NCBI RefSeq assembly: GCF_010975005.1
Contig: NZ_JAAIVC010000023.1
Location: 1-33,786, forward strand
Direction of reading: 5' to 3'
Source of the DNA: Caulobacter sp. 17J65-9
Lineage (GTDB): Bacteria > Pseudomonadota > Alphaproteobacteria > Caulobacterales > Caulobacteraceae
DNA: 33,786 bases
Shown: piece after piece, positions 8,264-17,096 of the stretch
Layout: every line of letters starts with the position of its first letter
How positions within the stretch are numbered: position 1 is the stretch's first letter
Translations under genes and position numbers: made by a program
The notes under the pieces: model-generated
What the model was told of the DNA's origin: nothing
What the model saw: only the letters and a program-made list of their open reading frames with translations
The model's database searches: none

Positions 8264-9280
8264 ATGAAGCGGAGCGTTCTGGCGGTTCTGGCCTGCGCCG
8301 GCGCGGCGTGCGCGCCGGTCCAGCTCGCGCTCGCCGCGCCGCTGCGTGACGACGTCGCCGTCGAACGCCGGGCTGCGCTGGAGCAGCTGCGCCGGCAGGA
8401 CCTGCGGGTCGCCACCGTCGCCCACCGGATCGTGACGGCCAGCGCCGGGCTCTGCCAGGACACCGGGCCGGTCGCCGGCTGGGTGCTGCACGACCTTCGC
8501 CAGTACGGGCCGAACCTGCGCGACGAGGCGCGGGCGCACTTCGGCCTGGACGAGGCCGCGCCCAGCCTGCTGGGCGTCGTGCAGGACGGCCCCGCGGCCC
8601 GGGCGGGCCTGCAGGCCGACGACGTGCTGCTGGCGGTGAACGGCCAGACCCTGGCCTCGCCCGCGGGCAAGCCCAAGGTCCAGGGCGACTACGCGCCTAT
8701 GGAAGCGGCGCTCGCGCGGCTCGACGCCGCCATGCGGGCGGGGCCGGTCGAGCTGACCGTGCGCCGGTCCGGCGTCGAGCTGACCGTCGTCCTCGCCCCG
8801 GTCACGGCCTGCGCCTACGACGCCCAGCTCATCCCGTCCGAACAGCTGAACGCCTCGGCCGACGGCCGCCACGTGTTCGTCACCACCGCCATGGCCGACT
8901 ACGCCAAAACCGACGACGAGCTGGCGATCGTGCTGGGCCACGAATTCGCCCACGACGTGCTGCGCCACCGGACGCGGCTGGACCAGGGCGGGTTCGCGCG
9001 CAAGCTGCTGGGAAATCTGGGGACCAACCCCGCCGACCTGCGCCGGGCCGAGCGCGAGGCGGACCATGCCGGCCTCTACCTTGCGGCGCGGGCCGGCTAC
9101 GACGTCTCGGGCGCTCGGGACTTCTGGCGCCGGTTCGCCGCCGACTACGGTTCGGGCGCGTATTTCAGCCTGAGTCATCCGGGCGCGCGCGAGCGGGCGG
9201 AAAACATCGAGGCGACCTGGCGCGAGATCGAAGCGAAGCGCGCGGCCGGACAGCCGCTGGTTCCGGTCGTCGGCCCCTAG
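8264..9280 (+). CDS. Secreted M48-family metalloprotease with PDZ domain
   Basis: The ATG at 8264 follows GGAAGGGG with proper spacing and opens a typical signal peptide (MKRSVLAVLACAGAACAPVQLALAA), so I reject the longer frame from 8231. The 338-residue protein has a PDZ-like segment in the first half (LGVVQDGPAARAGLQADDVLLAVNG) and an M48 catalytic domain with HEFAH at 226-230 and a third zinc ligand E265 in EADHAGLYLA. The cysteine near the end of the signal region makes a lipoprotein possible but there is no clear lipobox. Relatives act in the periplasm in outer-membrane protein quality control (BepA/YcaL/LoiP group); the exact substrate here is unknown. Its stop codon overlaps the stop of the converging transferase gene. 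Confidence 0.88.
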   Translation: MKRSVLAVLACAGAACAPVQLALAAPLRDDVAVERRAALEQLRRQDLRVATVAHRIVTASAGLCQDTGPVAGWVLHDLRQYGPNLRDEARAHFGLDEAAPSLLGVVQDGPAARAGLQADDVLLAVNGQTLASPAGKPKVQGDYAPMEAALARLDAAMRAGPVELTVRRSGVELTVVLAPVTACAYDAQLIPSEQLNASADGRHVFVTTAMADYAKTDDELAIVLGHEFAHDVLRHRTRLDQGGFARKLLGNLGTNPADLRRAEREADHAGLYLAARAGYDVSGARDFWRRFAADYGSGAYFSLSHPGARERAENIEATWREIEAKRAAGQPLVPVVGP

Positions 9281-10398
9281 GCCGCGCGGCGCGCCTCGAC
9301 GAAGACCGGCATGGGCGCGGACGCCTTGGCGCGCCGCCGTTCGGCGCGGCGGCTGCGCAGCCAGGCCGCGGCCCACGGCCTGTGGCTGATCGAGGCGTAG
9401 AGCCCGAACAGGACGAGCCACCCCGCGACCTGGAACAGCGGCGAGATCCCCGCGAGCTCGACCAGATAGGACAGGCCGGCCAGGGTCGCGGTGGCGCCGA
9501 TCAGGAACCAGCAGACGCTGCGCGCCGACCAGCGCCGCAGCAGGATGTGATGGATGTGGTCGCGCCCCGCCGCGAAGGGCGCCCCGTCGCGCAGGAACCG
9601 CCGCACGTACAGCAGGATCGCGTCGGCCACCGGCACGAAGAAGAACCAGAAGGCGGTGCAGTGGCGGAACACCCGGCCCGGCTGGTCGCTGAGGCGGATC
9701 GCGAAATAGGCCAGCACGAAGCCCAGCAGCAGCGAACCGGCGTCGCCCAGGAACACCGAGGCCCGGCCACCCCGCCGGAGCGGGAAGTTGCGCGCCAGGA
9801 AGGCGATCAGCGCGCCGGCGAAGGCCCCCATCAGCAGGGCGTCGACGTTGCGGCCGAAGGCGGCGGCGGCCGCGGCCATGAACAGCACGCCGACGAAGGC
9901 GGTGCCGCCGGCCAGGCCGTCGATGCCGTCGATCATGTTCAGGCCGTTCAGCACGGTCAGCATGACCAGCACGGTGAACGGCCCGGCCATCACGCCCAGG
10001 TCCACGTCGGCGACGCTGTTGATCATCACCTGATCAACCATCACGGCCAGGGTGCAGCAGGCGAACTGGAAGGCCAGCTTGTAGCGGGCCTTGATCGGGC
10101 TGATGTCGTCCAGCACGCCGACCAGCACCAGCACGGCCGAGCCGATCAGGAAGCCGCGGTGCTCGGCCAGGATCTGGACCACCGCCGCCTTTTCGAAGAC
10201 GGCGCCGAAGGTCAGGGCCACGACGACGGCCAGCGCGATCGCCAGGCCGCCGACCATCGGGGTCGCCTTGCGATGCTGCTTCCGCCCGGAGGGCTGGTCG
10301 ACAAGACCCATAGCCGGCGCGGCGCGGCCCAGGGACCACATCGCGACGAGGCAGGTCGCCGCTGCGGTCGCGGCTATCGCGGTAAAGGCCGCCACCAT
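9277..10398 (-). CDS. WecA/TagO-like undecaprenyl-phosphate sugar-1-phosphate transferase
   Basis: This 373-residue polytopic membrane protein belongs to the MraY/WecA superfamily. Visible motifs are the Asp pair DD at 97-98 (VLDDISPIKARYK), NMIDGIDGLAGG at 154-165, FLGDAG at 216-221 and GRDHIHH at 278-284; the last is the histidine motif typical of WecA-type enzymes using UDP-HexNAc. It would load the first sugar phosphate onto undecaprenyl phosphate at the inner face of the cytoplasmic membrane, starting synthesis of the polysaccharide repeat unit. It is transcribed away from the glycosyltransferase genes, from the 213-base gap at 10399-10611. The final four bases (CTAG) are shared with the M48 gene, both stops lying in one palindrome. 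The donor sugar is not determined by the sequence. Confidence 0.88.
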   Translation of the reverse strand: MVAAFTAIAATAAATCLVAMWSLGRAAPAMGLVDQPSGRKQHRKATPMVGGLAIALAVVVALTFGAVFEKAAVVQILAEHRGFLIGSAVLVLVGVLDDISPIKARYKLAFQFACCTLAVMVDQVMINSVADVDLGVMAGPFTVLVMLTVLNGLNMIDGIDGLAGGTAFVGVLFMAAAAAAFGRNVDALLMGAFAGALIAFLARNFPLRRGGRASVFLGDAGSLLLGFVLAYFAIRLSDQPGRVFRHCTAFWFFFVPVADAILLYVRRFLRDGAPFAAGRDHIHHILLRRWSARSVCWFLIGATATLAGLSYLVELAGISPLFQVAGWLVLFGLYASISHRPWAAAWLRSRRAERRRAKASAPMPVFVEARRAA

Positions 10399-10611
10399 GA
10401 AATCTGCCCGCGCACTCGACGATCGACGTGCGTCGATCAGTGTATTTCGAACAATGGCCTCTTAACCGGCACAGTGAGTCGCTGCAACGCAGGGTTCGCC
10501 GGCGGGCCAGTTCGCGGGCCGAGAAATCGACGAAGCGCGCCAGCCAGCTTCGCAAATCAGGCGTAGCAGTGCTACGTCAGCCCCGGGGACCGGCGTATCA
10601 GGGCGAAACAC
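10399..10611. promoter_or_regulatory. Divergent intergenic region between initiating transferase and first glycosyltransferase
   Basis: The gap must hold promoters in both directions, though no textbook -35/-10 pair stood out. Two inverted repeats are visible: GATCGAC/GTCGATC at 10421-10427 and 10432-10438, near the reverse gene, and CGTAGC/GCTACG at 10562-10567 and 10571-10576, likely a hairpin in the forward leader. Either could be an operator or RNA structure. Confidence 0.35.
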
Positions 10612-11799
10612 ATGCGAGCGTTAGGAGAGGTGCGCGCCGATCCCGCGCGCCGGCGCATCGTCTTCGTCGGCGCCGATCCGGCCTACCTGTACGCCTTCCG
10701 CCGTCCGGTCATGCGCGGCTTCGTCGAGCACGGCTGGCAGGTCACGGCGGTGGCCCCCGAACAGGCCGGCTTCGACACGGCCGTCTTCCAGAACGACGGC
10801 GTGCGCTTCGTCCGCTGGGACATCGCCAAGGCGGCGCTGAACCCGTTCCAGGAACTGCGCGCCTTCGTCAGCCTGGTCGCAATCCTGCGCGCCGAACGCC
10901 CGGACGTGCTGTTCGCCCACACCATCAAGTCGGTGATCTACGGCATGCTGGCCGGCGCCCTGGCCGGCGTGCCGCGGCGCACCGCCATGATCCCCGGCCT
11001 CGGCTACGCCTTCCTGCCCGGCCGAGGCCTGAAGCGCGCCCTGGTCGGCTTCGTCGCGCGCGCCGGCTACCGGGCGGCCCTGGCGCGCGCCCATCTGGCC
11101 ATCTTCCAGAACCGCGACGACGTGGCGACCTTCCGCGGCCTGCGCCTGCTGGGCCCCAGGACCGAGGTCGGCTTGGTCGACGGCTCGGGCGTGGACCTGA
11201 CGCGCTTCACGCCGGCCGCCTTCCCGGACGGCCCGCCGACCTTCCTGATGGTCGCGCGCCTGCTGCGCGACAAGGGCGTGTACGAGTTCGTCGAGGCGGC
11301 GCGCCTGGCCAAACAGCGCCTGCCCGAGGCCCGCTTCGTGCTGGTCGGGGCGGCGGACAGCAACCCCGCCGCCGTGCCCCAGGCCCAGGTCGACGCCTGG
11401 GTCGCGGAGGGCCTGATCGAGGCGCGCGGCCACCTGGCCGACCCGCGCGAGGCGTTCGCGGCCGCCCACGTCTTCGTCCTGCCGTCCTATCGGGAGGGCA
11501 CGCCGCGCACCAATCTGGAGGCCATGGCCACCGGCCGCGCCGTCCTCACCACCGACGTGCCCGGCTGCCGCGAGACGGTCACCCATGGGCACAACGGCCT
11601 GCTGGTCCCGGTCCGCGATCCGCAGGCCCTGGCCGAGGCCATGGTCGAGCTGGCCTCGGACCTTGAGCGCGCCGAAGCCATGGGCCGGGCCGGGCGCAAG
11701 CTGTGCGAGGACCGCTACGACGTGCGCACGGTCAGCCGCGCGACCGTGCGGCTGCTGGAGGGCGCCGACGAGGCGGCCGAGCTCCGGAAGAGCGCATGA
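10612..11799 (+). CDS. Glycosyltransferase family 4 (CapM/PglA-like)
   Basis: The 395-residue GT-B fold enzyme has the pattern of the CapM/PglA-like group: HTIKSVIYGMLAG in the N-domain, IPGLGYAF, then AIFQNRDDVATF, and in the C-domain VARLLRDKGVYEFVEAA, VLPSYREGTPRTNLEA and the nucleotide-sugar motif E295-x7-E303. It probably adds the second or a later sugar to the undecaprenyl-linked repeat unit at the cytoplasmic face of the membrane. Its ATG at 10612 lacks a strong ribosome site. The stop overlaps the start of the next glycosyltransferase by four bases (ATGA), so the two are translationally coupled. Codon use is host-like, with nearly all wobble positions G or C. Confidence 0.85.
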   Translation: MRALGEVRADPARRRIVFVGADPAYLYAFRRPVMRGFVEHGWQVTAVAPEQAGFDTAVFQNDGVRFVRWDIAKAALNPFQELRAFVSLVAILRAERPDVLFAHTIKSVIYGMLAGALAGVPRRTAMIPGLGYAFLPGRGLKRALVGFVARAGYRAALARAHLAIFQNRDDVATFRGLRLLGPRTEVGLVDGSGVDLTRFTPAAFPDGPPTFLMVARLLRDKGVYEFVEAARLAKQRLPEARFVLVGAADSNPAAVPQAQVDAWVAEGLIEARGHLADPREAFAAAHVFVLPSYREGTPRTNLEAMATGRAVLTTDVPGCRETVTHGHNGLLVPVRDPQALAEAMVELASDLERAEAMGRAGRKLCEDRYDVRTVSRATVRLLEGADEAAELRKSA

Positions 11800-12965
11800 G
11801 CGAGCCGGTCCGCGTCGTCCACCTCATCCCGTCGCTGGAACGGGCCGGCGCCGAGAACGCGCTCACGCGCGTCGTCACGCATTCCGATCCCGCCCAGGTC
11901 CGCCACACCGTCGTGTCGCTGACCGGGCGCGGGCCGCTGGCCGAGCCGATCGAGGCCGCCGGCGTCGAAGTGATCGCCCTGGGCGCCCGCAGCCCGGCCT
12001 CGACCCTGCTGCGCCTGCCCCGGCTGCTCAGCGTGATCCGCGCGGCGCGGCCCGAGGTGGTGCAGGGCTGGATGGTGCACGCCAACCTGCTGGCCTGGCT
12101 GGCCCGCGCCCTGGCCGCGCCGTCGGCCAGGCTGGCCTGGAACCTGCGGGGATCTGCAGGCCAACTTGAGTACGAGCGGCCACTTACGCGACTTCTCACG
12201 CGCGCCGCAGCCACGGTCTCAAAATCAGTCGACCTTCTGATAGCCAACTCGGCGGCCGGATTTGCACAGCATGCCGCGCTTGGCTATCGGCCAAAGATTG
12301 GTGAAGTCCTGCCTAACGGCTTCGACCTAGACACGTTCCGACCGGATGCCGGTACCCGAAATCGAATACGCGATGAGTTAGGCCTCCCGACAGATGCGAT
12401 CGCTTTCGGATTGATTGGCCGCTTCCACCCTGTAAAGGGCCACACCGTTTTTGCAGAAGCAGCCGGCACCGTTGCACCTACCGCCCCCAACGCGACCTTC
12501 GTGCTTGTCGGGGCCGGCACACAGGATTCGCAAGAACTCGAGGCGCTACTCGCCGAGCATCAAGTAACCCACCGATTTCTACGTCTTGGGGTGCGAGCCG
12601 ACGTCGCCGACATAATGCGGGCGCTTGACGTTGTTTGCGTTCCCTCGTTTTACGAGGGATTTCCAAACGTCGTCGGTGAAGCGATGGCGTGCGCTATTCC
12701 GTGCATCGCTACGGAAGTATCAGACGTACGCACGATCTTAGGGGATGGCGGCCTGGTCATTCCGATTGGTGACGCCGAAGCACTAGCGGACGCAATGACC
12801 ACGCTCGCGGCAGACACGGCAGGGCGCGAAGCAATGGGGCGAGCGGGACGGCAGCGGGCAGAAGAGACTTACTGCATCCGAACAATCACGTCTCGGTACA
12901 CAAACCTCTACCGGTCTCAACTTACCGGCAACGACGACGTACCGCTGCCACACCCCACGAATTAA
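11796..12965 (+). CDS. Glycosyltransferase family 4, chimeric in base composition
   Basis: The 389-residue protein starts at ATG 11796, with GGAAG upstream, overlapping the previous stop. The N-domain reads MSEPVRVVHLIPSLERAGAE; the C-domain carries IGRFHPVKGH and E287-GFPNVVG-E295, the GT4 nucleotide-sugar motif. It is predicted to extend the lipid-linked repeat unit. The first 118 or so codons use almost only G/C at wobble positions, but from about base 12150 the same frame switches to many A/T-ending codons (for example CTT, ACT, TTA, GCA), and this continues into the next genes. The frame is intact and the fold complete, so the gene probably works, but it appears to be a recombinant between a resident and an incoming glycosyltransferase gene. 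Confidence 0.85.
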   Translation: MSEPVRVVHLIPSLERAGAENALTRVVTHSDPAQVRHTVVSLTGRGPLAEPIEAAGVEVIALGARSPASTLLRLPRLLSVIRAARPEVVQGWMVHANLLAWLARALAAPSARLAWNLRGSAGQLEYERPLTRLLTRAAATVSKSVDLLIANSAAGFAQHAALGYRPKIGEVLPNGFDLDTFRPDAGTRNRIRDELGLPTDAIAFGLIGRFHPVKGHTVFAEAAGTVAPTAPNATFVLVGAGTQDSQELEALLAEHQVTHRFLRLGVRADVADIMRALDVVCVPSFYEGFPNVVGEAMACAIPCIATEVSDVRTILGDGGLVIPIGDAEALADAMTTLAADTAGREAMGRAGRQRAEETYCIRTITSRYTNLYRSQLTGNDDVPLPHPTN

Positions 12966-12979
12966 GAGCGAGCTTTCGA

Positions 12980-13846
12980 TTGCCCCCACAACTTCGCAAT
13001 GAGAATGCTGAGGACGAGACCTCTAAGTTCGCGCTTAGCATTTGCATACCGAGTTACAACCGGCGCGCTCTGATCGAACCGTTAGTGCGCGAGCTACTGT
13101 CCTTCGAAGGCCCGTTCGAGGTCTGCGTTCACGTAGACGGCTCAACAGACGGCACCGAAAGCGCGTTGCGCGCCATCAACGATCATCGACTTTCCGTTAG
13201 CGCCGGGCAGAATCGCGGATCCGCTGAGGCATTGCTTTCCGCCTTCAGGCTAGCAAAAGGGCGCTATGTGATGCCCTTCAATGACGATGATCATTTATAT
13301 CGCGACGGCCTCAAGACAATAATTCACGATTGCATATCCGGTGTTCCGCAAGGATGCGCTGGATTCATCTACCACTTGGAAGATGAGCGCGGAGCGCGCG
13401 TAGGCAGCGACTTTCCAAAGCCGCAGTCAAACTTCTTAGAACTGCGCGCAGATTACAAGGTGAAGGGCGACAAGAAGGAAGTTGTTCTCGCAGAACCACT
13501 TCGCAGCGCCCTGGGCGCTAACCCTCGCGGGTTCCGACGTATCCCGATGTCATCTTATTGGTCCAAAATTGCATTGCGCCACGATGTGATTTGCAGAGAC
13601 CACGTCGTGGGTCAAAAGAAGTATCTAGCCGACGGATTAACCGCAAATATCAGTCGCATAAAGAACGAAAATGCGCTGCCAATGGCAAAGCTATACGCCA
13701 TCCATATAGTTGGGTATACGAAAGGGCGATACAGATCGCTGCCGTTTCTGGCGAAAGCCATTGCCGGACTTCTCGTATACAGCATCAAAGCAATCGCTTT
13801 TGATCTATTTAAAGCCACATGCGCCCCCAAACCCTTGAGCGCTTAG
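12980..13846 (+). CDS. Glycosyltransferase family 2
   Basis: This GT-A enzyme of 288 residues begins with the family 2 signature FALSICIPSYNRR at about residue 17, followed by HVDGSTDGT (D53) and the metal-binding NDDDH motif at 101-105. It would transfer a sugar from a nucleotide donor to the growing repeat unit at the membrane. The start is a TTG at 12980, 14 bases after the previous stop; ATG codons nearby are out of frame, and no in-frame ATG or GTG precedes the catalytic fold, so TTG is the best choice but not certain. Codon use is AT-richer than the flanking locus. Its 3' end overlaps the flippase gene by 28 bases. Confidence 0.82.
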   Translation: MPPQLRNENAEDETSKFALSICIPSYNRRALIEPLVRELLSFEGPFEVCVHVDGSTDGTESALRAINDHRLSVSAGQNRGSAEALLSAFRLAKGRYVMPFNDDDHLYRDGLKTIIHDCISGVPQGCAGFIYHLEDERGARVGSDFPKPQSNFLELRADYKVKGDKKEVVLAEPLRSALGANPRGFRRIPMSSYWSKIALRHDVICRDHVVGQKKYLADGLTANISRIKNENALPMAKLYAIHIVGYTKGRYRSLPFLAKAIAGLLVYSIKAIAFDLFKATCAPKPLSA

Positions 13847-15051
13847 CCAAAATTGCGGAAGTAGTTGTCCTGCGTGCTGCGCCGGGCCTACTAAACGTCG
13901 CCACCTTGGTTTCGCTTGGCGCCTGGCTAGGTGCCAACAATTACGGCCTGTTCAGCACCGGGCTGGCGACGACCGGCCTATGCGCCAACCTGATATTCGG
14001 TCCAGTAATCTCCTCGATCGTTTCAGAGCACGCCAAAATCGCGGCACTCGGCAACGCACGAGCCTACGAATCCGCTTTAGTTTCGACCGCGCTCCTTATG
14101 GCGTGCGCGACCACTGCCGCCACTATCCCGCTAATCGGCATTGGCCTCATCCCATGGAGCTGGGCCGCGCCCATCGCTACGTTCGGCATTTACACGGCCC
14201 TCCAGGAAATCCCCCACGCGCGCCTGAAATTTTGGTCCTTTGGGGCCGCAGCGCTGACGCAAGCAGGCTCTTTCCTCGTCCTCGCCTGGGCGGTCGTGCG
14301 CCCTCACCCGAGTATCGATGCCGCCCTGCTCGCCTTCTCGGCGAGCTACGGCATTGCAGCGGTCCTTTCCTACGCGCTCTCGGGCCTCCCCCCGATCGCG
14401 TGGCCGAAATGGCGGCTAATGAGTGGAGCGATAACGATAGGTGTTCCGTACACACTCAGCACAGTCGCGGAAAACGGCCTGTTTCTAGGCATTCGGTACG
14501 CATTGCTGCTCACCGGAGCCACCGCACACCTCAGTACGTTTTCTTATTGCGTCGATATATCTCAACGTTTCGCCGGATTTCTCATCAGCGCAATCTCATT
14601 CAGATCAGTGCCCGAGGCTTTCAAGGCGGCCCAAGTCAGCGGAGCCGACGCATTTCACAAAGAACTCACCCGCGGAGCAGTGTTCGCCATCGCCCTGGCC
14701 ACTCCAGCTGTCGGAATAGTGCTTGTGCTAAATTCGTTCTGGCCGAAAATCCTCGGCACAGGCAGCCTGTTCAACGCCGGACTTTTTGCGATTACCTCAG
14801 CAGCCATCATTGTAAACCGGACCAAGAAGTTGAGCTTGGATCCAATTGCGCTGAGAGGCCAACAGGCCTCGTCAGTTGTGGCCGGCTATCTGATGGGCGC
14901 ATTTGCAGCGCTCGCATTAACAGCACTCGCCCTGAGAAGCGGCAATCTTTACGGCGTTGGGTTCGCGTATTTGGCCGGGTATCTTACGGCTGCACTCACG
15001 ACGGCCCTGATCCTCTCGCGGTCAGCGACTCCTGCCATCGCGAGGCGATAG
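13819..15051 (+). CDS. Wzx-like polysaccharide flippase (oligosaccharide exporter family)
   Basis: The 410-residue protein is almost entirely hydrophobic with about 12 membrane segments and short polar loops. N-terminal features such as LVSLGAWLGANNYGLFSTGLA resemble the first helices of Wzx/MATE-type flippases (GxxLGxxxYGxfs). It would move undecaprenyl-linked repeat units from the inner to the outer face of the cytoplasmic membrane for polymerisation. The ATG at 13819 lies inside the preceding GT2 gene. The assignment rests on topology, these motifs and the neighbouring polymerase-like gene. The gene ends six bases from the converging methyltransferase gene with no obvious terminator between them. 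Confidence 0.78.
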   Translation: MRPQTLERLAKIAEVVVLRAAPGLLNVATLVSLGAWLGANNYGLFSTGLATTGLCANLIFGPVISSIVSEHAKIAALGNARAYESALVSTALLMACATTAATIPLIGIGLIPWSWAAPIATFGIYTALQEIPHARLKFWSFGAAALTQAGSFLVLAWAVVRPHPSIDAALLAFSASYGIAAVLSYALSGLPPIAWPKWRLMSGAITIGVPYTLSTVAENGLFLGIRYALLLTGATAHLSTFSYCVDISQRFAGFLISAISFRSVPEAFKAAQVSGADAFHKELTRGAVFAIALATPAVGIVLVLNSFWPKILGTGSLFNAGLFAITSAAIIVNRTKKLSLDPIALRGQQASSVVAGYLMGAFAALALTALALRSGNLYGVGFAYLAGYLTAALTTALILSRSATPAIARR

Positions 15052-15057
15052 GAGTCA

Positions 15058-15849
15058 CTAGGCCCGGAAGACGTACAGGCGAGTGTGGCACGTTACCGGG
15101 CCAAGGAAGACGTCGAGCGCCTTACGCAGCCCTCGTACCACCCAAAGCTTGCTATCGTACATGCGCTGGAGGATTGGGCCGAGCGGGCCGACCTCATCCT
15201 TGAGGCCCTTAAATCCGCCGCGCGGCCTCACCTTTTCGAGGCGAAATCCTGTCGCCAAGAAGTCAGCGACTACCTTATCGGCAGGCAGCGCGAACTGGTA
15301 GAAGCTTGACGAGTCGCCGTTAAAAGCCGGGTACGCCCCGAACCAGGCCTTCAACTGCCTGAGTGGCGACATCGTGGGAACAGTGACAAAGACCAAGCCG
15401 CCAGGCTTAACTACCCGTCGCATTTCCTCGACAATCGAGCCGTACCCTTCAAAGAAGTGCTCGATGACCCCCAGAGACCAATAGCCGTCAAAGAAGCCGT
15501 CCGGGAATCGAGACAAATCCCTCACGTCGGCAACGCTGACTCTGAGCTCGGGGGCAACAGAAGATACAGCCCGCACCGTCTCCGGCGCGTAATCAACGCC
15601 GTAGGCCTCGAAGCCTTCGTTATGAAGCCCGTACACGGTTCGAGCCAAGCCGCATCCCGCATCGATGACGCGCGCGCCGGGACTCAGCCAGCGCTTGGTC
15701 TCGTTGACTACAAATTGGTCCGGACGACGCACATCGTCCGCCACCACCTTCCAGTGGCCGTCCCAGTACCGCTCATCCGCCGGCATTCCAACGTAGACCA
15801 GCGCGTTGAGATCAGGATCGAAATAGACCTTCGCGTCTCGCCTCAACAT
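15058..15849 (-). CDS. Class I SAM-dependent methyltransferase
   Basis: The 263-residue protein has the Rossmann-fold signature VIDAGCGLART at 61-71 (motif I), YGVDYAPETV (motif II acidic end), a VADVRDLSRFPDGFFDGYWSLGVIEHF stretch typical of the Methyltransf_11 group, and MRRVVKPGGLVFVTVP. It is cytoplasmic. By context it probably methylates a sugar or a lipid-linked glycan intermediate of the polysaccharide, but the acceptor cannot be read from the sequence. It is the last gene of a three-gene reverse-strand operon, its start overlapping the end of the polymerase-like gene by seven bases. Codon use is intermediate between island and host. Confidence 0.82.
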   Translation of the reverse strand: MLRRDAKVYFDPDLNALVYVGMPADERYWDGHWKVVADDVRRPDQFVVNETKRWLSPGARVIDAGCGLARTVYGLHNEGFEAYGVDYAPETVRAVSSVAPELRVSVADVRDLSRFPDGFFDGYWSLGVIEHFFEGYGSIVEEMRRVVKPGGLVFVTVPTMSPLRQLKAWFGAYPAFNGDSSSFYQFALPADKVVADFLATGFRLEKVRPRGGFKGLKDEVGPLGPILQRMYDSKLWVVRGLRKALDVFLGPVTCHTRLYVFRA

Positions 15850-17096
15850 GAGAAGCCCCCCGGCGCTCTCCAGCCAGCAATCGGGCTTACAATGACACGC
15901 CTCACCCCGGATTGAACCGACTTAAATCGGGATGAAGCGAATATCGCGCCAAAGCAAATAAATACAAATGGGTACGTTATTTTGAGCTTTGTAAGCATGA
16001 TCGCAGCCAACAAGAAAAATGCGAGACGCCCTGCCTGCCCGATCACAATCGCCCACGCGACTAGCCCGCACAGTCCGTAGAACAGCAAGATTTCAAGCCA
16101 AAATCCGATACTCGATACCCCAATTCCAGCCGGAATTGCTAGGTCGCCAACACCAAAGGCACTCATTCTCTGGGGGTCTAGCGCCCATTGAGCTAGATAC
16201 ACCTCATACACACCAGAGTCGAAGAAGAGCTCCTGCCGCTTCTGCCAGTTGATCCAGGCAAAGTATCCGACAGCGCAGATCGCGGGCAGCGCCATCGCGA
16301 TAATGCCCATCATTAGCCCGGGCCGGCGGCGTACAGACCGAATCTTGTCGACGAAGACAATCGACCCCAGGCCCGCCAGCAGAACGATCCCGCCAAGCGA
16401 GACACTTCCGATAACACAAAGTGCGGCAACTATTGTGGTCGCATCTATTCGTCGGGTCACGCCGTAGCGAGCGGCAAGGAGGACAACCATCGCCGCAGAA
16501 AACGTGCCGGGCTCATTGAAGAACCCAGTAAAACGAGGAATCAGCACCCCACCCAAGGAGATTCCCTTTCGGGAACTCCAAGACGCCTCTTCAAACGCGC
16601 CAAAAAACGAAATGTAGTCGATGAATTGTCGCGTAACGACCCAATAAACCGCCTGGACGGCGAAAAAGAACACATGGGCAATCAGGACCCATTTCAACGC
16701 ACGATCAAGAAACACCAACCTGTGACGGAAAATTCCGATCATGATCGGGATGGCCAGAAGGCTCACCGCGCTCCCGAATATCGTTTTTATGTCCATGTCA
16801 TAATAATGCATGGACCAGCTAATCGAGAACGACAAGAATATCGGCGCAATTACCAAGAAGCTTTGAAGCGGCGGCGCATTTTTAATCGTAAGCGGCATCA
16901 GTAACGCCAGACCGGCGAAGCATATAATTGCGCCAAATCCGGGCAAATAGATGCTCTGTAGAGTTGTCAGAAAAATCGCGAGGCTGACGTAAGCCGATAT
17001 CCCCTTGCTGCCAACCTTGGCCCGTTGCGAGATCCGTAAATGGCCAGCTTGGGAACTCGCGGCCTGCCGGAATTGAATTGCGTGCCCGAGGCTCAT
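15843..17096 (-). CDS. Wzy-like O-antigen/exopolysaccharide polymerase (membrane protein)
   Basis: The 417-residue protein has roughly ten to twelve predicted membrane helices and a periplasmic loop containing PRFTGFFNEPGTFSA, a motif seen in many Wzy/EpsK-type polymerases around (N/S)EPG. It is expected to join flipped repeat units at the periplasmic face of the cytoplasmic membrane. It starts at ATG 17096, overlapping the upstream TPR gene by four bases, and overlaps the methyltransferase gene downstream, so the three are co-expressed. Wzy proteins diverge strongly, so the call depends on this motif, the topology and the presence of a flippase next door. Base composition is clearly lower in GC than the flanks. 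Confidence 0.72.
   Translation of the reverse strand: MSLGHAIQFRQAASSQAGHLRISQRAKVGSKGISAYVSLAIFLTTLQSIYLPGFGAIICFAGLALLMPLTIKNAPPLQSFLVIAPIFLSFSISWSMHYYDMDIKTIFGSAVSLLAIPIMIGIFRHRLVFLDRALKWVLIAHVFFFAVQAVYWVVTRQFIDYISFFGAFEEASWSSRKGISLGGVLIPRFTGFFNEPGTFSAAMVVLLAARYGVTRRIDATTIVAALCVIGSVSLGGIVLLAGLGSIVFVDKIRSVRRRPGLMMGIIAMALPAICAVGYFAWINWQKRQELFFDSGVYEVYLAQWALDPQRMSAFGVGDLAIPAGIGVSSIGFWLEILLFYGLCGLVAWAIVIGQAGRLAFFLLAAIMLTKLKITYPFVFICFGAIFASSRFKSVQSGVRRVIVSPIAGWRAPGGFSC

Noticed and set aside
10428-11666. 412-codon alternative frame on the + strand over the first GT4 gene
   Set aside because: Arg/Pro-rich product of a shifted frame; the overlapping GT4 frame has a complete GT-B motif set.
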